From G965205525 sp965205525 (lineage in GTDB: Bacteria; Pseudomonadota; Gammaproteobacteria; JABABF01), in the NCBI GenBank assembly GCA_965205525.1, contig OZ242171.1, forward strand, positions 1,178,001 to 1,242,000: a stretch of 64,000 bases of DNA, written 5' to 3'. The first letter of the stretch is position 1; each line of letters starts with the position of its first letter. This document shows, one piece after another, positions 8,757-17,084 of the stretch. The notes under the pieces were generated by a model that was given only the letters and a program-made list of their open reading frames with translations, ran no database searches and was not told the DNA's origin. Position numbers and translations under genes: made by a program.

Positions 8757-9191
8757 CTAGCCGATGCGGCGTGTCTCTTCCCAGTCCAGCAGGAGCTCCC
8801 GAAAGCAGATGCGCCAAGTGCCCTGCTCTCGGCAAAAGCGATCCTGATAGCGAATGCCCATGTCGTAGCGCTCTGTATCTTCCTCCACTTTGCGAAAATG
8901 GCGAGCGATGCAATAGGTCTCTCCCGTCATCTCCTCCCCCTTCGGTTCTGCCAGGTGGTTGTGAATGGTATGAAAAGTTTTCTCGTACATGTCGGCAATG
9001 GGGCTGATGCTCGCCACCACCTGCTGCCGCCCCTCGGCGCGGATCTTCAAATAGGGCAGGCTCAGCACGGCATCCTCCGCAAACAGCTCGCCGAGGCCTG
9101 TAAAATCCCGCCGGTCAACAGCCCGGGCATAGCGATAGACAAGACTGAGAATAGCCTGCCGATCTGCGCTGTCAATCATTTTTGCATCCAC
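8757..9191 (-). CDS. SnoaL/NTF2-like family protein
   Basis: The 144-residue protein has the SnoaL-like cone fold pattern: an N-terminal helix (ILSLVYRYARAVDRRDFTGLGELFAEDAVL), a mid HTIHNHL strand and a C-terminal RYQDRFCREQGTWRI..REL pair. This family includes aromatic ring dioxygenase beta subunits, steroid isomerases and polyketide cyclases, and sequence alone does not tell which. It lies between ung and an SDR with gaps of 3 bases each, so it is co-translated with them. A lone SnoaL protein next to an SDR often acts on a cyclic ketone or a lignin/steroid-like substrate; that is inference. Confidence 0.75.
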   Translation of the reverse strand: MDAKMIDSADRQAILSLVYRYARAVDRRDFTGLGELFAEDAVLSLPYLKIRAEGRQQVVASISPIADMYEKTFHTIHNHLAEPKGEEMTGETYCIARHFRKVEEDTERYDMGIRYQDRFCREQGTWRICFRELLLDWEETRRIG

Positions 9192-9194
9192 TCC

Positions 9195-10085
9195 CTACTC
9201 GGGGCTGATCTCGTTTTCCGCCGGAGTGAAGTAGGGCGTATTGCTCCAATTGTCCTTATTCGGGTCGGTCCGATACCAGCCCCCCGCCGCGATGGTGCCG
9301 CCATCTGCCAGCAAGGTGTGACCGGTGACAAAGCGGGCCTGGTCTGAAGCCAGAAAAAGAGCGGCATCCGCCTGCTCATCCGGATGGGCAAAACGCCCCA
9401 AGGGCACCCAGCAGCGGGCCATCTCCCGGTCTGGGTGCCAGTCATACATAGGTGTTTGCGGGGTATGGGTAAGGTCCGGGGCAAGGGTATTGACCCGCAC
9501 ACCCCGCCCGCCGACCTCCACCGCCAGGCTGCGGGTGAAGTTAACTAGGCCCGCCTTCAGGGCGGAATACACAGCGTTGCCCGGAATTCCGCGCAGGGCC
9601 TCCACCGTGGAGACATTGACGATGGCCCCTCTGCCCTGCTCCATCATGCCGGGCAGGAAAGTCCGGGTGCAACGCAGCACGTGCAGAAAGCTCATCTGAT
9701 ACTGGGTCTCCCAGTCCTCCTCGGTGCTATCTGCAAACAGCTTGTAGGGCTCGTAGTGACCGACATTGTTTACCAGCACATCCACCCGCCCCTGGCCAAA
9801 GTCCAGGGCCCGACGGTGGAGTTCCTCCACCACCTCCCGCTGGCGGATATCCCCCAGCTGCACCAGCACACGACCGCCGGCAGCCTTGATTTCCTCCTCG
9901 GCCGCCCGGGCGTATTCCTCGTTTATATCGGCGATCACCACCGCCGCGCCAGCAGCGGCGAAACGGCGCGAAATAGCACCGCCGATACCGGCGCCGCCGC
10001 CGGTAACCACGGCGACCCGGTCCGCTAACAGGGCGCTGAAATTCAGCTTCTGATCTTCGCCCGTCGGCTGTTTCTTGTCTTTCAT
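9195..10085 (-). CDS. Short-chain dehydrogenase/reductase (SDR)
   Basis: Classical NAD(P)-dependent oxidoreductase of 296 residues. The cofactor-binding TGGGAGIGGAIS glycine motif is near residue 29, NNVG near 112, the catalytic Ser in the NVST strand, and Y-S-A-L-K as the catalytic Tyr-X3-Lys. An Asp after the second strand (ADINEE) suggests NAD(H) preference. The C-terminal extension (GGWYRTDPNKDNWSNTPYF) is unusual and also occurs in SDRs acting on cyclic alcohols. ATG 10085 is chosen because AGGAGAGG sits just upstream. It follows fbiC by 26 bases and precedes the SnoaL-like gene by 3, placing it in the F420 operon. The substrate is unknown. Confidence 0.85.
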   Translation of the reverse strand: MKDKKQPTGEDQKLNFSALLADRVAVVTGGGAGIGGAISRRFAAAGAAVVIADINEEYARAAEEEIKAAGGRVLVQLGDIRQREVVEELHRRALDFGQGRVDVLVNNVGHYEPYKLFADSTEEDWETQYQMSFLHVLRCTRTFLPGMMEQGRGAIVNVSTVEALRGIPGNAVYSALKAGLVNFTRSLAVEVGGRGVRVNTLAPDLTHTPQTPMYDWHPDREMARCWVPLGRFAHPDEQADAALFLASDQARFVTGHTLLADGGTIAAGGWYRTDPNKDNWSNTPYFTPAENEISPE

Positions 10086-10111
10086 CAACCTCTCCTCTGC
10101 CGATAGGCTGC

Positions 10112-12535
10112 TCAGCCGACAGACCGAGCGCTGATAGGAATTTTCTCTGCCAGGGGCAAAGCAGCCCGGGCAGCGGCAACCCGCTCCGCCGGCGCCTCGC
10201 CATACAGAGTGGTGCGCTGTCTGGGGCGTCGGCCGAGGGCCCGAATGCGGCACTCCATCTCCAGAGGGAGCACCTCCTGGCCGTGGGCAGCGCCGGCGGA
10301 GCGGGTGATGCTCTCATTCATCAGCGTGCCCCCTAAGTCATCTGCCCCCGCCTTGAGACAAGCGGCGGTGCCGCTCTCCCCAAGTTTGACCCAAGATGTC
10401 TGTATATGGGAAAAATGCGGATAAAGCACCAGTCGCGCCACCGCATGCATCAGCACAGCTTCGCGGAAGGTGGGGCCGGGGCGAGCCTTGCCGCGCCGGT
10501 ACAGGGGAGCTTCCATCGCTACGAAAGGCAATGGCACAAACTCGGTGAAGCCGCCGCTCTCAGTCTGCTGACGGCGCAGGCGGAGCAAGTGCTCCGCCCA
10601 ATGCCGGGGCTGGTCTGCATGGCCGAACATCACGGTGGCGGTGGAGCGAAGCCCGGTCCGGTGGGCAGCGGCCATCACCGAGAGCCACTGGGCTGTATTG
10701 ATCTTGTCCGGGCACAGAATAGCCCGCATTTCGTCGTCCAGGATTTCAGCGGCGGTGCCCGGCAGGGAGCTGAGCCCCTCCTGGCGAAGCTCCTGCAGAA
10801 ATTCCTCTAAGGAGATGCCGAGGGTGGCTGCCCCCTGCCATACCTCCAAGGGCGAGAAGGCATGAATATGAATGTCCGGGGCAGCCCTCTTGATGGTGCG
10901 GCAGATGGCAAGATAGGTCTCCCCTGTATAGTCCGGGTGAATCCCTCCTTGCAGGCAGACCTCAGTGGCACCCCGCTGCCATGCCTCCCGCACCCGCATT
11001 GCAATCTCCTCCTGGGACAGGTTATAGGGGCGATCGCGCCCCCTCTCCCCAGTGCGTCCCCGGGAAAAGGCACAGAAGCGACAGCCAAAATAGCAGATGT
11101 TGGTGTAGTTGATATTGCGGTTGACCACATAGCTCACCTCGTCGCCGGCAACTTCCCGCCGGAGGGTGTCGGCGGCTCGGCACAGATAGGCGAAATCCGC
11201 CTCCCGCGCTTGAAAGAGCCGAGCAATCGCCGCCTTCGGCAGCTCTCGCCCGGCTTCGGCGGCGGCGGTTGCGGCACGCACCTCCTGGCTGATCCGAGTG
11301 GGCCAGGGCAGGGTGCCCATCATGCCCAGGGTCTCTGCGGGAGGCTCTTCGGTACCGCCGGCGCTCCAGGATTCATTGCGCACCAGACCCTCTGCATCCG
11401 CTACGCGCAGTGCTTTCTTCTGCACCGCCGGGTCCAGCCAGGTTTCGCCCAAATGCAGGAAGCGGGGATAAACCGTCAAACGCTCGCACAGCAGCTTGCC
11501 AGCCCGGGCGGTCTCCCGGGAGAGCTGCTCTACATGCGGCCAAGGGGCCTCCGGGTTTACGTAATCCGGGGTCACCGGGGACACCCCGCCCCAGTCGTTT
11601 ATCCCCGCCTCCACCAGTCTTGGCAATACCCCTGGACTCAGATTGGGGGGCGCCTGAACAGCGGTTTCCGGCCCGAACAGAAGACGAGCCATCGCAATGC
11701 TCCACAGCAGCTCCTCCAGGTCCGGCTCCGGGGCGGCCGCCATGCGGGTGCCGGGCTTGGCGCGAAAATTCTGGACAATGATCTCCTGGATGTGACCATG
11801 ACGCAGGTGCGAGGCGCGCAGGGCTAAGAGGGCTTCCACCCGCTCCCGTCTTGTCTCGCCGATGCCGATAAGAATGCCGGAGGTAAAGGGCACCCGTTTC
11901 TCCCCTGCAAGCTCAATAGTCGCTAAGCGCAGCTCGGGGTGCTTGTCCGGCGAGCCGTAATGAGGCATGCCCTTTTCACACAGGCGCGGGGCGGCAGACT
12001 CCAGCATCAAACCCATGGAGGCGGAGACCGGGCGCAGCAGATCAAACTCCTCGGCACTCAGGTTGCCGGCATTGATGTGGGGCAAGAGGCCGGTTTCTGA
12101 GAAGACCCGCTCTGCGGCCTCGACCGTGTACGCAATGGTGCTCTCGGCACCCATCTCCGCCAGCGCATCCCGGGCTGCCCGGTAGCGCAGCTCGGGCTTC
12201 TCGCCCAAGGTAAAAAGGGCTTCTCTGCAGCCGGCGGCGGTACCTCGATGAGCCTCCTCCAGCACTTCCTCTAAGCTCATGTAGGCCCGACCGACCTTCT
12301 TTGGCGTAGTGGCGAAAGTGCAATAGTGGCAGACATCCCGACACAGGCGAGTCAGGGGCAGGAACAGCTTGCGGGAATAGGTGACGACATTGCCAAAAGC
12401 GGCATCCCGACGGTGAACTGCGGCCTTGGCAAGAGCAGCCGTGTCCCCCAGCTCCGCCAGGAGAAACGCCTCCTCAGGAGAAGGAAGGTGCCCCTCTTTG
12501 AGGGCTTTTAGCAGGGAGGAAAAGGATTTTTTCAT
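10112..12535 (-). CDS. fbiC: FO synthase, fused CofG-CofH (FbiC type)
   Basis: Bifunctional radical-SAM enzyme that joins 5-amino-6-ribitylamino-uracil and tyrosine to form FO, the deazaflavin chromophore of coenzyme F420. Two radical-SAM CX3CX2C clusters are intact. The CofG-type one is at Cys65/69/72 in CRDVCHYCTF and the CofH-type one at Cys481/485/488 in CYFGCRFC. The 807-residue order CofG-then-CofH is that of actinobacterial FbiC; archaea use two separate proteins. It follows cofC by 6 bases on the same strand. Fused FO synthase is rare in gammaproteobacteria, which suggests acquisition from an actinobacterial-type source, though composition matches the neighbours, so any transfer is not recent. 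Confidence 0.93.
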   Translation of the reverse strand: MKKSFSSLLKALKEGHLPSPEEAFLLAELGDTAALAKAAVHRRDAAFGNVVTYSRKLFLPLTRLCRDVCHYCTFATTPKKVGRAYMSLEEVLEEAHRGTAAGCREALFTLGEKPELRYRAARDALAEMGAESTIAYTVEAAERVFSETGLLPHINAGNLSAEEFDLLRPVSASMGLMLESAAPRLCEKGMPHYGSPDKHPELRLATIELAGEKRVPFTSGILIGIGETRRERVEALLALRASHLRHGHIQEIIVQNFRAKPGTRMAAAPEPDLEELLWSIAMARLLFGPETAVQAPPNLSPGVLPRLVEAGINDWGGVSPVTPDYVNPEAPWPHVEQLSRETARAGKLLCERLTVYPRFLHLGETWLDPAVQKKALRVADAEGLVRNESWSAGGTEEPPAETLGMMGTLPWPTRISQEVRAATAAAEAGRELPKAAIARLFQAREADFAYLCRAADTLRREVAGDEVSYVVNRNINYTNICYFGCRFCAFSRGRTGERGRDRPYNLSQEEIAMRVREAWQRGATEVCLQGGIHPDYTGETYLAICRTIKRAAPDIHIHAFSPLEVWQGAATLGISLEEFLQELRQEGLSSLPGTAAEILDDEMRAILCPDKINTAQWLSVMAAAHRTGLRSTATVMFGHADQPRHWAEHLLRLRRQQTESGGFTEFVPLPFVAMEAPLYRRGKARPGPTFREAVLMHAVARLVLYPHFSHIQTSWVKLGESGTAACLKAGADDLGGTLMNESITRSAGAAHGQEVLPLEMECRIRALGRRPRQRTTLYGEAPAERVAAARAALPLAEKIPISARSVG

Positions 12536-12541
12536 AGCTCT

Positions 12542-13237
12542 TTACAGCCCCTCAGCAGAGCGCAAGCGAGAGGCAATGCTGCTCTCTTCCAGCAGTGCCC
12601 GAGTGTGAGATGAAGCGGGCAGCTGCGGCAGGATTGCCGCCAAGTCCGAAGGCGTATCCACATCCAAGGACAGCCCTGGCAGACGGCAGCGAGCACATTC
12701 CACCCCCCGGGTCTCAGCCGCTATTATATGCCGCTGACAGCTGCCCTCGCCATAGGAAAAAGGAACGACCCCAGGGGGCGAGCACAGGAGCGCATTGCTG
12801 CCGTCTCCCCGTGTATCCTCGGCGACACTAAGCGCCGGCACACCCAAGCTCAGATGAGCGGTGATAAAACTTCCCAGGGCCTCTGCATCCAGAGCCGGCA
12901 GGTCGGCATGCAGCACCAGCATGTGCCGGGCACACGCCGCTGCCAGATGCTCCGCCGCCGCCGTCGCCGCACCATTCAGACCGCCGCCGGGCTCCGGCAG
13001 CAGATCTGCCCCGGCCCTTTTCATGCGCTCTGCCATCTCTGCATCATCGGTCACTGCCAGTATGCGCCCCGCCTGGGGACAGCTCTTCACCGCCTCCAGC
13101 ACATCCTCCAGCATCGCCAGATACAGACAGCGGCGCTCGTCGGAAGACAGGAGCCCCTCCAGGCGGTGCTTTGCGCTGGCCGCACTTTTCAGGGGCAGGA
13201 CGACGACGGGGGTCTCGGGGTCAGCTGCGGAGTTCAT
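12542..13237 (-). CDS. cofC: Phospholactate/phosphoenolpyruvate guanylyltransferase (CofC/FbiD)
   Basis: Makes the activated GDP intermediate (from 2-phospholactate, PEP or 3-phosphoglycerate, depending on lineage) that CofD transfers to FO. The 231-residue MobA-like nucleotidyltransferase fold shows the N-terminal VVLPLKSAASAKHRL binding loop, VTDD, the VLHADLPAL metal-binding Asp region and the GLSLDVDTPSDL C-terminal motif. ATG 13237 lies inside the end of cofD, an overlap of 17 bases, so the two are coupled. A longer open frame upstream is only the shadow of cofD. Which three-carbon acid it prefers cannot be read here. Confidence 0.88.
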   Translation of the reverse strand: MNSAADPETPVVVLPLKSAASAKHRLEGLLSSDERRCLYLAMLEDVLEAVKSCPQAGRILAVTDDAEMAERMKRAGADLLPEPGGGLNGAATAAAEHLAAACARHMLVLHADLPALDAEALGSFITAHLSLGVPALSVAEDTRGDGSNALLCSPPGVVPFSYGEGSCQRHIIAAETRGVECARCRLPGLSLDVDTPSDLAAILPQLPASSHTRALLEESSIASRLRSAEGL

Positions 13238-14183
13238 GGAAAAAATCCAGCACCTGCCGGGCCAGAGCCGCCCGCTCTGCCTGAGACCGCATAAGGGAGG
13301 GAACCGCCCGCACCACGAGGCCAGTTTCCTCCCGGATCGCCGCCGCCGCATCCCGGTCCGCATCATCCAATAAAAAACCATCCAGCAGCTCCCGGTAGCG
13401 GACAGCCACAGCAGCAGCGGAAGGATCCACTCCCAGCTCCTCCATCATCTTCGCCGCCGGGCCCTTGAGCGCTTTGCCCCTGATAATCGGAGAAACCGCC
13501 GCCACCGGTGCCTGACAGCGGCAGAGAGCCTCCCGAATACCGGGCAGGGACAAGATCGGGTCAATGCTGACATAGGGGTTTGAAGGGCAGATCACTACGC
13601 CCTGCAGCTTCTCTCCTTCCAAGCAGTCCAAGAAGGCGGGCAGTGCCCGGGCCTCCTCTGCTCCCTGAAAGCGAAAACCGCTAACCTGGGGAGCGCACCC
13701 CGCCCGCACAAAATAATCTTGAAAAGACATCTCACCTTCGGCTGTGCATATCAGGGTGCGCACCGGGTCATCACTCATCGGCAACAGCGGCGTCTTTAGG
13801 CCGAAGGAACGGCACAGGGCCGCTGTCGCACCGGCGAGGGAATGCCCCTCCCGGAGAAGACTGCTGCGCCGGATATGGGTGGCTAGGTCGCGGTCTCCCA
13901 AGCGAAACCAGGTCTCACCGCCGAGCCGCTCTAAAGCCTCCAGAAAATTCCAGCTCTCGCCGTCTATGCCCCAGCCGGAGGCGGTGCTCTCCACACCAGC
14001 TAAGTGATACATCACCGAGTCCAAATCCGGGGCGATGTGAAGACCAAAGTGTTCAAAATCGTCCCCTGTATTCACCACCGCCAACAGCTGTGAAGGCGGC
14101 AGAACAGCTGCCAGACCGGCGATTAGCCGAGCGCCACCGACACCACCGGAGAGGGCCAGCACCCGCCCTGCCCTTTTTGTCAT
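13221..14183 (-). CDS. cofD: 2-phospho-L-lactate (or PEP) transferase CofD/FbiA
   Basis: Transfers the phospho-acid moiety from the GDP-activated precursor to FO, giving F420-0 or its dehydro form. The 320-residue protein has the family markers: N-terminal LSGGVGGARL, NTGDDFEHFGLHIAPDLDSV (metal and FO site), the GDRDLATHI loop and CPSNPYVSIDPIL. Its ATG overlaps the cofE stop (ATGA) and its end overlaps cofC, so cofE-cofD-cofC is tightly coupled. The C-terminal VVRAVPSLMRS region corresponds to the DTXM segment of relatives. Confidence 0.94.
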   Translation of the reverse strand: MTKRAGRVLALSGGVGGARLIAGLAAVLPPSQLLAVVNTGDDFEHFGLHIAPDLDSVMYHLAGVESTASGWGIDGESWNFLEALERLGGETWFRLGDRDLATHIRRSSLLREGHSLAGATAALCRSFGLKTPLLPMSDDPVRTLICTAEGEMSFQDYFVRAGCAPQVSGFRFQGAEEARALPAFLDCLEGEKLQGVVICPSNPYVSIDPILSLPGIREALCRCQAPVAAVSPIIRGKALKGPAAKMMEELGVDPSAAAVAVRYRELLDGFLLDDADRDAAAAIREETGLVVRAVPSLMRSQAERAALARQVLDFFHELRS

Positions 14184-14947
14184 CGGAAAAGATCCCGCTC
14201 CTGGCTGCGGACCAGCGCCGTCGCCCGCCCCTCTGCCGCCGGCAGTCCGGCACCCCGGATGAGCACCGCCGGGCGCCCCTGTGCACCCTGCCCCATCAGG
14301 AAGGAAGCAGCGGCAGCCAACTCATCCGCCACGGCCACTTCTGTAACCTCCAGCGGACGACCGGTAAGGTCTAAGTCGCCCACCCGATCGTCCAGGGCAG
14401 CAAAGCCGGCGCAGCCGATGGCAATGCCGGCTACACCGTTGCGAAAGGCGCGCCCGCTGCTGTCGTTGATCAGCACCCCGAGACGGCAGCCAAAGCGCGC
14501 CTGAAGACGCTCTCGCAGCTGTGCCGCCGAGCGATCCGGATCTTCCGGCAGCAGGAGAACCCAGGTGGGCGGTGCGCCAGGCTCCAGGTTTGAGCGATCT
14601 ATGCCCGCATTGGCGTGAACAAAGCCGAGCCGGTGCTCCACCAGCAGGACATTCGGTGCCGCACGGCGCACAGCACGGGATTCTCTTAGCACCAGCTCCA
14701 CCAGTCGTGGATCCTTGCCAGTGGTCTTCGCCAGCCCGAGGGCCTGGGAAGAGGGCTCCACCTTGGCAAGGTCTGCATAGCGCCCCTCTGCCTTTGACAC
14801 CACCTTCTGGGCCACCGCCAGAATATCCCCGTCTTGGGGGCGCAGGGCCGGCGCCTCCAGAGCGGCGGCAAGAATAGCGGCCAGATCATCGCCGGGCTGC
14901 AACAGCGGCAGTCCCGGCAATGCTGTCAAGCGCAGTTCGTCCGGCAA
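14180..14947 (-). CDS. cofE: F420-0:gamma-glutamyl ligase CofE
   Basis: Adds gamma-linked glutamates to F420-0 using GTP. The 255-residue protein corresponds to the N-terminal ligase domain of actinobacterial FbiB, without the C-terminal nitroreductase-like domain. Visible family segments include GDILAVAQKVVSKAEGR, the VLLVEHRLGFVHANAGIDRSN metal/GTP loop, INDSSGRAFRNGVAGIAIGCAG and the VADELAAAASFLMGQ helix. The start is a TTG at 14945-14947, 3 bases past the npdG stop; no better ATG is nearby. Lack of the FbiB C-terminal domain matters because that domain reduces dehydro-F420-0 in mycobacteria. Either another reductase is used or the pathway starts from phospholactate or 3-phosphoglycerate. 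Confidence 0.93.
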   Translation of the reverse strand: MPDELRLTALPGLPLLQPGDDLAAILAAALEAPALRPQDGDILAVAQKVVSKAEGRYADLAKVEPSSQALGLAKTTGKDPRLVELVLRESRAVRRAAPNVLLVEHRLGFVHANAGIDRSNLEPGAPPTWVLLLPEDPDRSAAQLRERLQARFGCRLGVLINDSSGRAFRNGVAGIAIGCAGFAALDDRVGDLDLTGRPLEVTEVAVADELAAAASFLMGQGAQGRPAVLIRGAGLPAAEGRATALVRSQERDLFR

Positions 14948-14950
14948 GAA

Positions 14951-15628
14951 TCAGTCGGGGGGAGTGCTTATGCGAATCCCGGCCCGGCACCCGTAGCGCT
15001 TGTTGATGCGGATGATGACCGAAGTCAGTGCCTCGGCGGCGACCGCGTTGGCCAAAGGGCCGGCGTGAAACCCTCGCATCCCGGCCGCCTTCGCCAAGGT
15101 GACCACCGCCTCCCGGGCCTCGGCATCATCGCCGGATACCAGCACATCGCAGTCAATGGCATCCGCCCCCTGCAAATGATGCGCGGCGACATTTTGAAAA
15201 GCGGACACCAGGCGAACACCTTCCCCCAGCGCATCCCGGGCGACGGCGGCGGCGGAGCCCGCCGGGGGCAGCTGCACAGTGCCCACCTTCGGCGGCACCA
15301 GGGGAACGGTGGCATCCACCAAGATCTTGCCCTGCAGTGCCGCTGTCAATCCCTTGAGGGTTGCAGCCTGATGAGCAAAGGGGACTGTGAGGATAGCGAT
15401 TTCTGCTGCTTCTGCGGCGGCTAAGTTGGTCATGCCCTGCACGGGGTGCGAAGAGAGCCCTCGCGACGCCATCACCTCCTCCACAGCGGCGGCGGCGGCG
15501 ACTGCCTTCTCTTCGCCGCGGGAGCCGATGAGCACCCGGTAGCCAGCGGCAGACCAGCGGCGGGCCATACCGGTGCCGAGATCACCGGTGCCGCCGAGAA
15601 TGGCGAGGACGGGAAGATTGTCTGTCAT
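14951..15628 (-). CDS. npdG: NADPH-dependent F420 reductase
   Basis: Fno-type oxidoreductase exchanging hydride between NADP(H) and F420. The 225-residue protein begins with a dinucleotide-binding loop (LAILGGTGDLGTGMARRW) and IGSR, the NADP 2'-phosphate-contacting segment. The conserved AILTVPFAHQAATL, VDATVPLVPP and SAFQNVAAHHLQ segments line the F420 pocket, and GPLANAVAAEALTSVIIRINKRYG closes the fold. It is the first gene of the operon, and its presence shows that reduced F420 is meant to be regenerated or drained through NADP. No clear ribosome site was seen. Confidence 0.92.
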   Translation of the reverse strand: MTDNLPVLAILGGTGDLGTGMARRWSAAGYRVLIGSRGEEKAVAAAAAVEEVMASRGLSSHPVQGMTNLAAAEAAEIAILTVPFAHQAATLKGLTAALQGKILVDATVPLVPPKVGTVQLPPAGSAAAVARDALGEGVRLVSAFQNVAAHHLQGADAIDCDVLVSGDDAEAREAVVTLAKAAGMRGFHAGPLANAVAAEALTSVIIRINKRYGCRAGIRISTPPD

Positions 15629-15673
15629 GGGAACTTGATTCTAGACTGCGTATTTCAAAGGGGCGCAGTGCAC

Positions 15674-15823
15674 ATGGCAAAATCTGCCATCAGCAGATTC
15701 CGGCGAGCAAAGACACGGCGGAATCCGAAGCTGCGAGAGCAGGAAGCCAGCACTGACAAAAATATACTGCTTACTGCCCCAAGCGGCGCAAAGGACAGCA
15801 CTTTAGTCACCGTGTCTTTTTAG
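15674..15823 (+). CDS. Candidate small basic protein (49 codons)
   Basis: A 49-residue frame begins MAKSAISRFRRAKTRR, very basic at the N-terminus, and ends TVSF. An AAAGGGG stretch lies about 10 bases before the ATG. A hairpin with a T-run, oriented for this strand, follows 29 bases after the stop. Those two signals make it better than a random frame, but I recognise no family. It sits between the divergent npdG start and the trmJ stop. Confidence 0.3.
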   Translation: MAKSAISRFRRAKTRRNPKLREQEASTDKNILLTAPSGAKDSTLVTVSF

Positions 15824-15851
15824 TGTACCACCGAGAATGCTCATCAGGGCT

Positions 15852-15870
15852 GCCCGGTATGGGCTTTTTT
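15852..15870 (+). terminator. Short terminator-like hairpin
   Basis: GCCC, loop GGTAT, GGGC, then six T. It is oriented to end a plus-strand transcript, and the only candidate upstream is the 49-codon frame at 15674-15823. The stem is only 4 bp. Confidence 0.35.
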
Positions 15871-15937
15871 CTCATCGGCCTGTTTCAGGCGTAGCACCGC
15901 CGAAGAACGGTGGCGTGGAGTGTGGGAAGAAATCCTT

Positions 15938-16678
15938 TTATTTTTCGCGCCGCCCGCTGCCGTAGCGATGCATGACATCCAGAATTCCCCGCAGCATGCC
16001 CGCCTCCATGCGGTCCAGACGTGCCCGTGTGAACAGCCGTCGCAATCTGGGCAGCAACTGCCGAGGTGCAGCCAGGTCCAAGAAACCAATGGCTTGCAAT
16101 GTCTGTTCCAAATGGCGATAGAAATGCTCCATCTCGCCGGCGGTGGCCGGCGGCTCCCGCGCCTCCTCCACAGGGACTGGCTCTCCCGCCAGCGCCGCCA
16201 GGCGCAGCTCGTAGGCGGCCACCTGCACCGCCATCGCCAGGTTGAGGGAGGAATAGCCTTCGTCGGCGGGGATGTTGAGACAGTAATTGCAAAGCTGTAA
16301 ATCCGCATTGCTGAGCCCCCGGTCCTCACGACCGAATACCAGCGCAACTTCAGAGCTGGCCAAAATCGCCTGCCGAGCACATTCTCTGGGGGTGAGAACC
16401 GGCCCGGCGATGCGCCGCAGTCGAGCGGTGGCTCCGATCACCAAACCGCAATCTGCTACCGCTTCCTGCAGGGTGGGCTTCAGCTCTGCCTGTTCTAGCA
16501 CATCCAAGGCGCCGGCAGCCCGGGCAACCGCCTCCGGATCTGGGAAGTGACGAGGTGCCACCAAGTACAGACGGCTGAGCCCCATCGTCCGCATCGCCCG
16601 GGCCGTCGCACCGATATTGCCCGGGTGGGTGGTGTGCACCAGCACGATTCGAATATTTTGCAGGATCTGCAGCGACAT
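15938..16678 (-). CDS. trmJ: tRNA (cytidine/uridine-2'-O-)-methyltransferase TrmJ
   Basis: SPOUT-class methyltransferase that 2'-O-methylates position 32 in the anticodon loop. The three SpoU motifs are intact in the 246-residue protein: motif 1 PGNIGATARAM, motif 2 ALVFGREDRGLSN, and motif 3 NIPADEGYSSLNLAMAVQ (trefoil knot). The C-terminal helical extension typical of TrmJ follows. It is divergent from suhB, as in E. coli and Pseudomonas, but the spacer has grown to about 900 bases here. A perfect palindrome lies 22 bases upstream of its start. Confidence 0.94.
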   Translation of the reverse strand: MSLQILQNIRIVLVHTTHPGNIGATARAMRTMGLSRLYLVAPRHFPDPEAVARAAGALDVLEQAELKPTLQEAVADCGLVIGATARLRRIAGPVLTPRECARQAILASSEVALVFGREDRGLSNADLQLCNYCLNIPADEGYSSLNLAMAVQVAAYELRLAALAGEPVPVEEAREPPATAGEMEHFYRHLEQTLQAIGFLDLAAPRQLLPRLRRLFTRARLDRMEAGMLRGILDVMHRYGSGRREK

Positions 16679-16700
16679 GGGGAACGGCGAAAGAAAATGC

Positions 16701-16716
16701 AGAGTATATATACTCT
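16701..16716. promoter_or_regulatory. Perfect 16-bp palindrome upstream of trmJ
   Basis: AGAGTATATATACTCT is its own reverse complement. Its AT core could double as the trmJ -10 region (TATACT on minus) or be an operator. It lies 23-38 bases before the trmJ start codon. Confidence 0.3.
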
Positions 16717-17084
16717 AAACAGATAGAATCATAGCCTGCGTGGATTGCATCGGAATGCCTGCTGTCGGCAAAATTCCACCCGAGCCTCACGATACCGGAC
16801 AAAAGCGCAGCGGGTGATGTCGCGCGTTTATAATTCCCATGTCCTCTGAAAACGCTGGCGCGTCAGCCCGGCAGCCAAGATCTGGCAGGGATCGCAACGA
16901 GATGCAGGCAAACAAACTGTGTTAATGCCACGATTTATGTGAAGATTGCCAAAGTAACATAACCCGCCATGGATCGATAAGTACTCGTTTACAACGAAAC
17001 AGCTTGAACAAGCGGATGGGACAAAAGAATTTATATAATAAGCCCTTGGGAATTAAAGGATTTTGCCGAAGCCGTGGGTGACGG

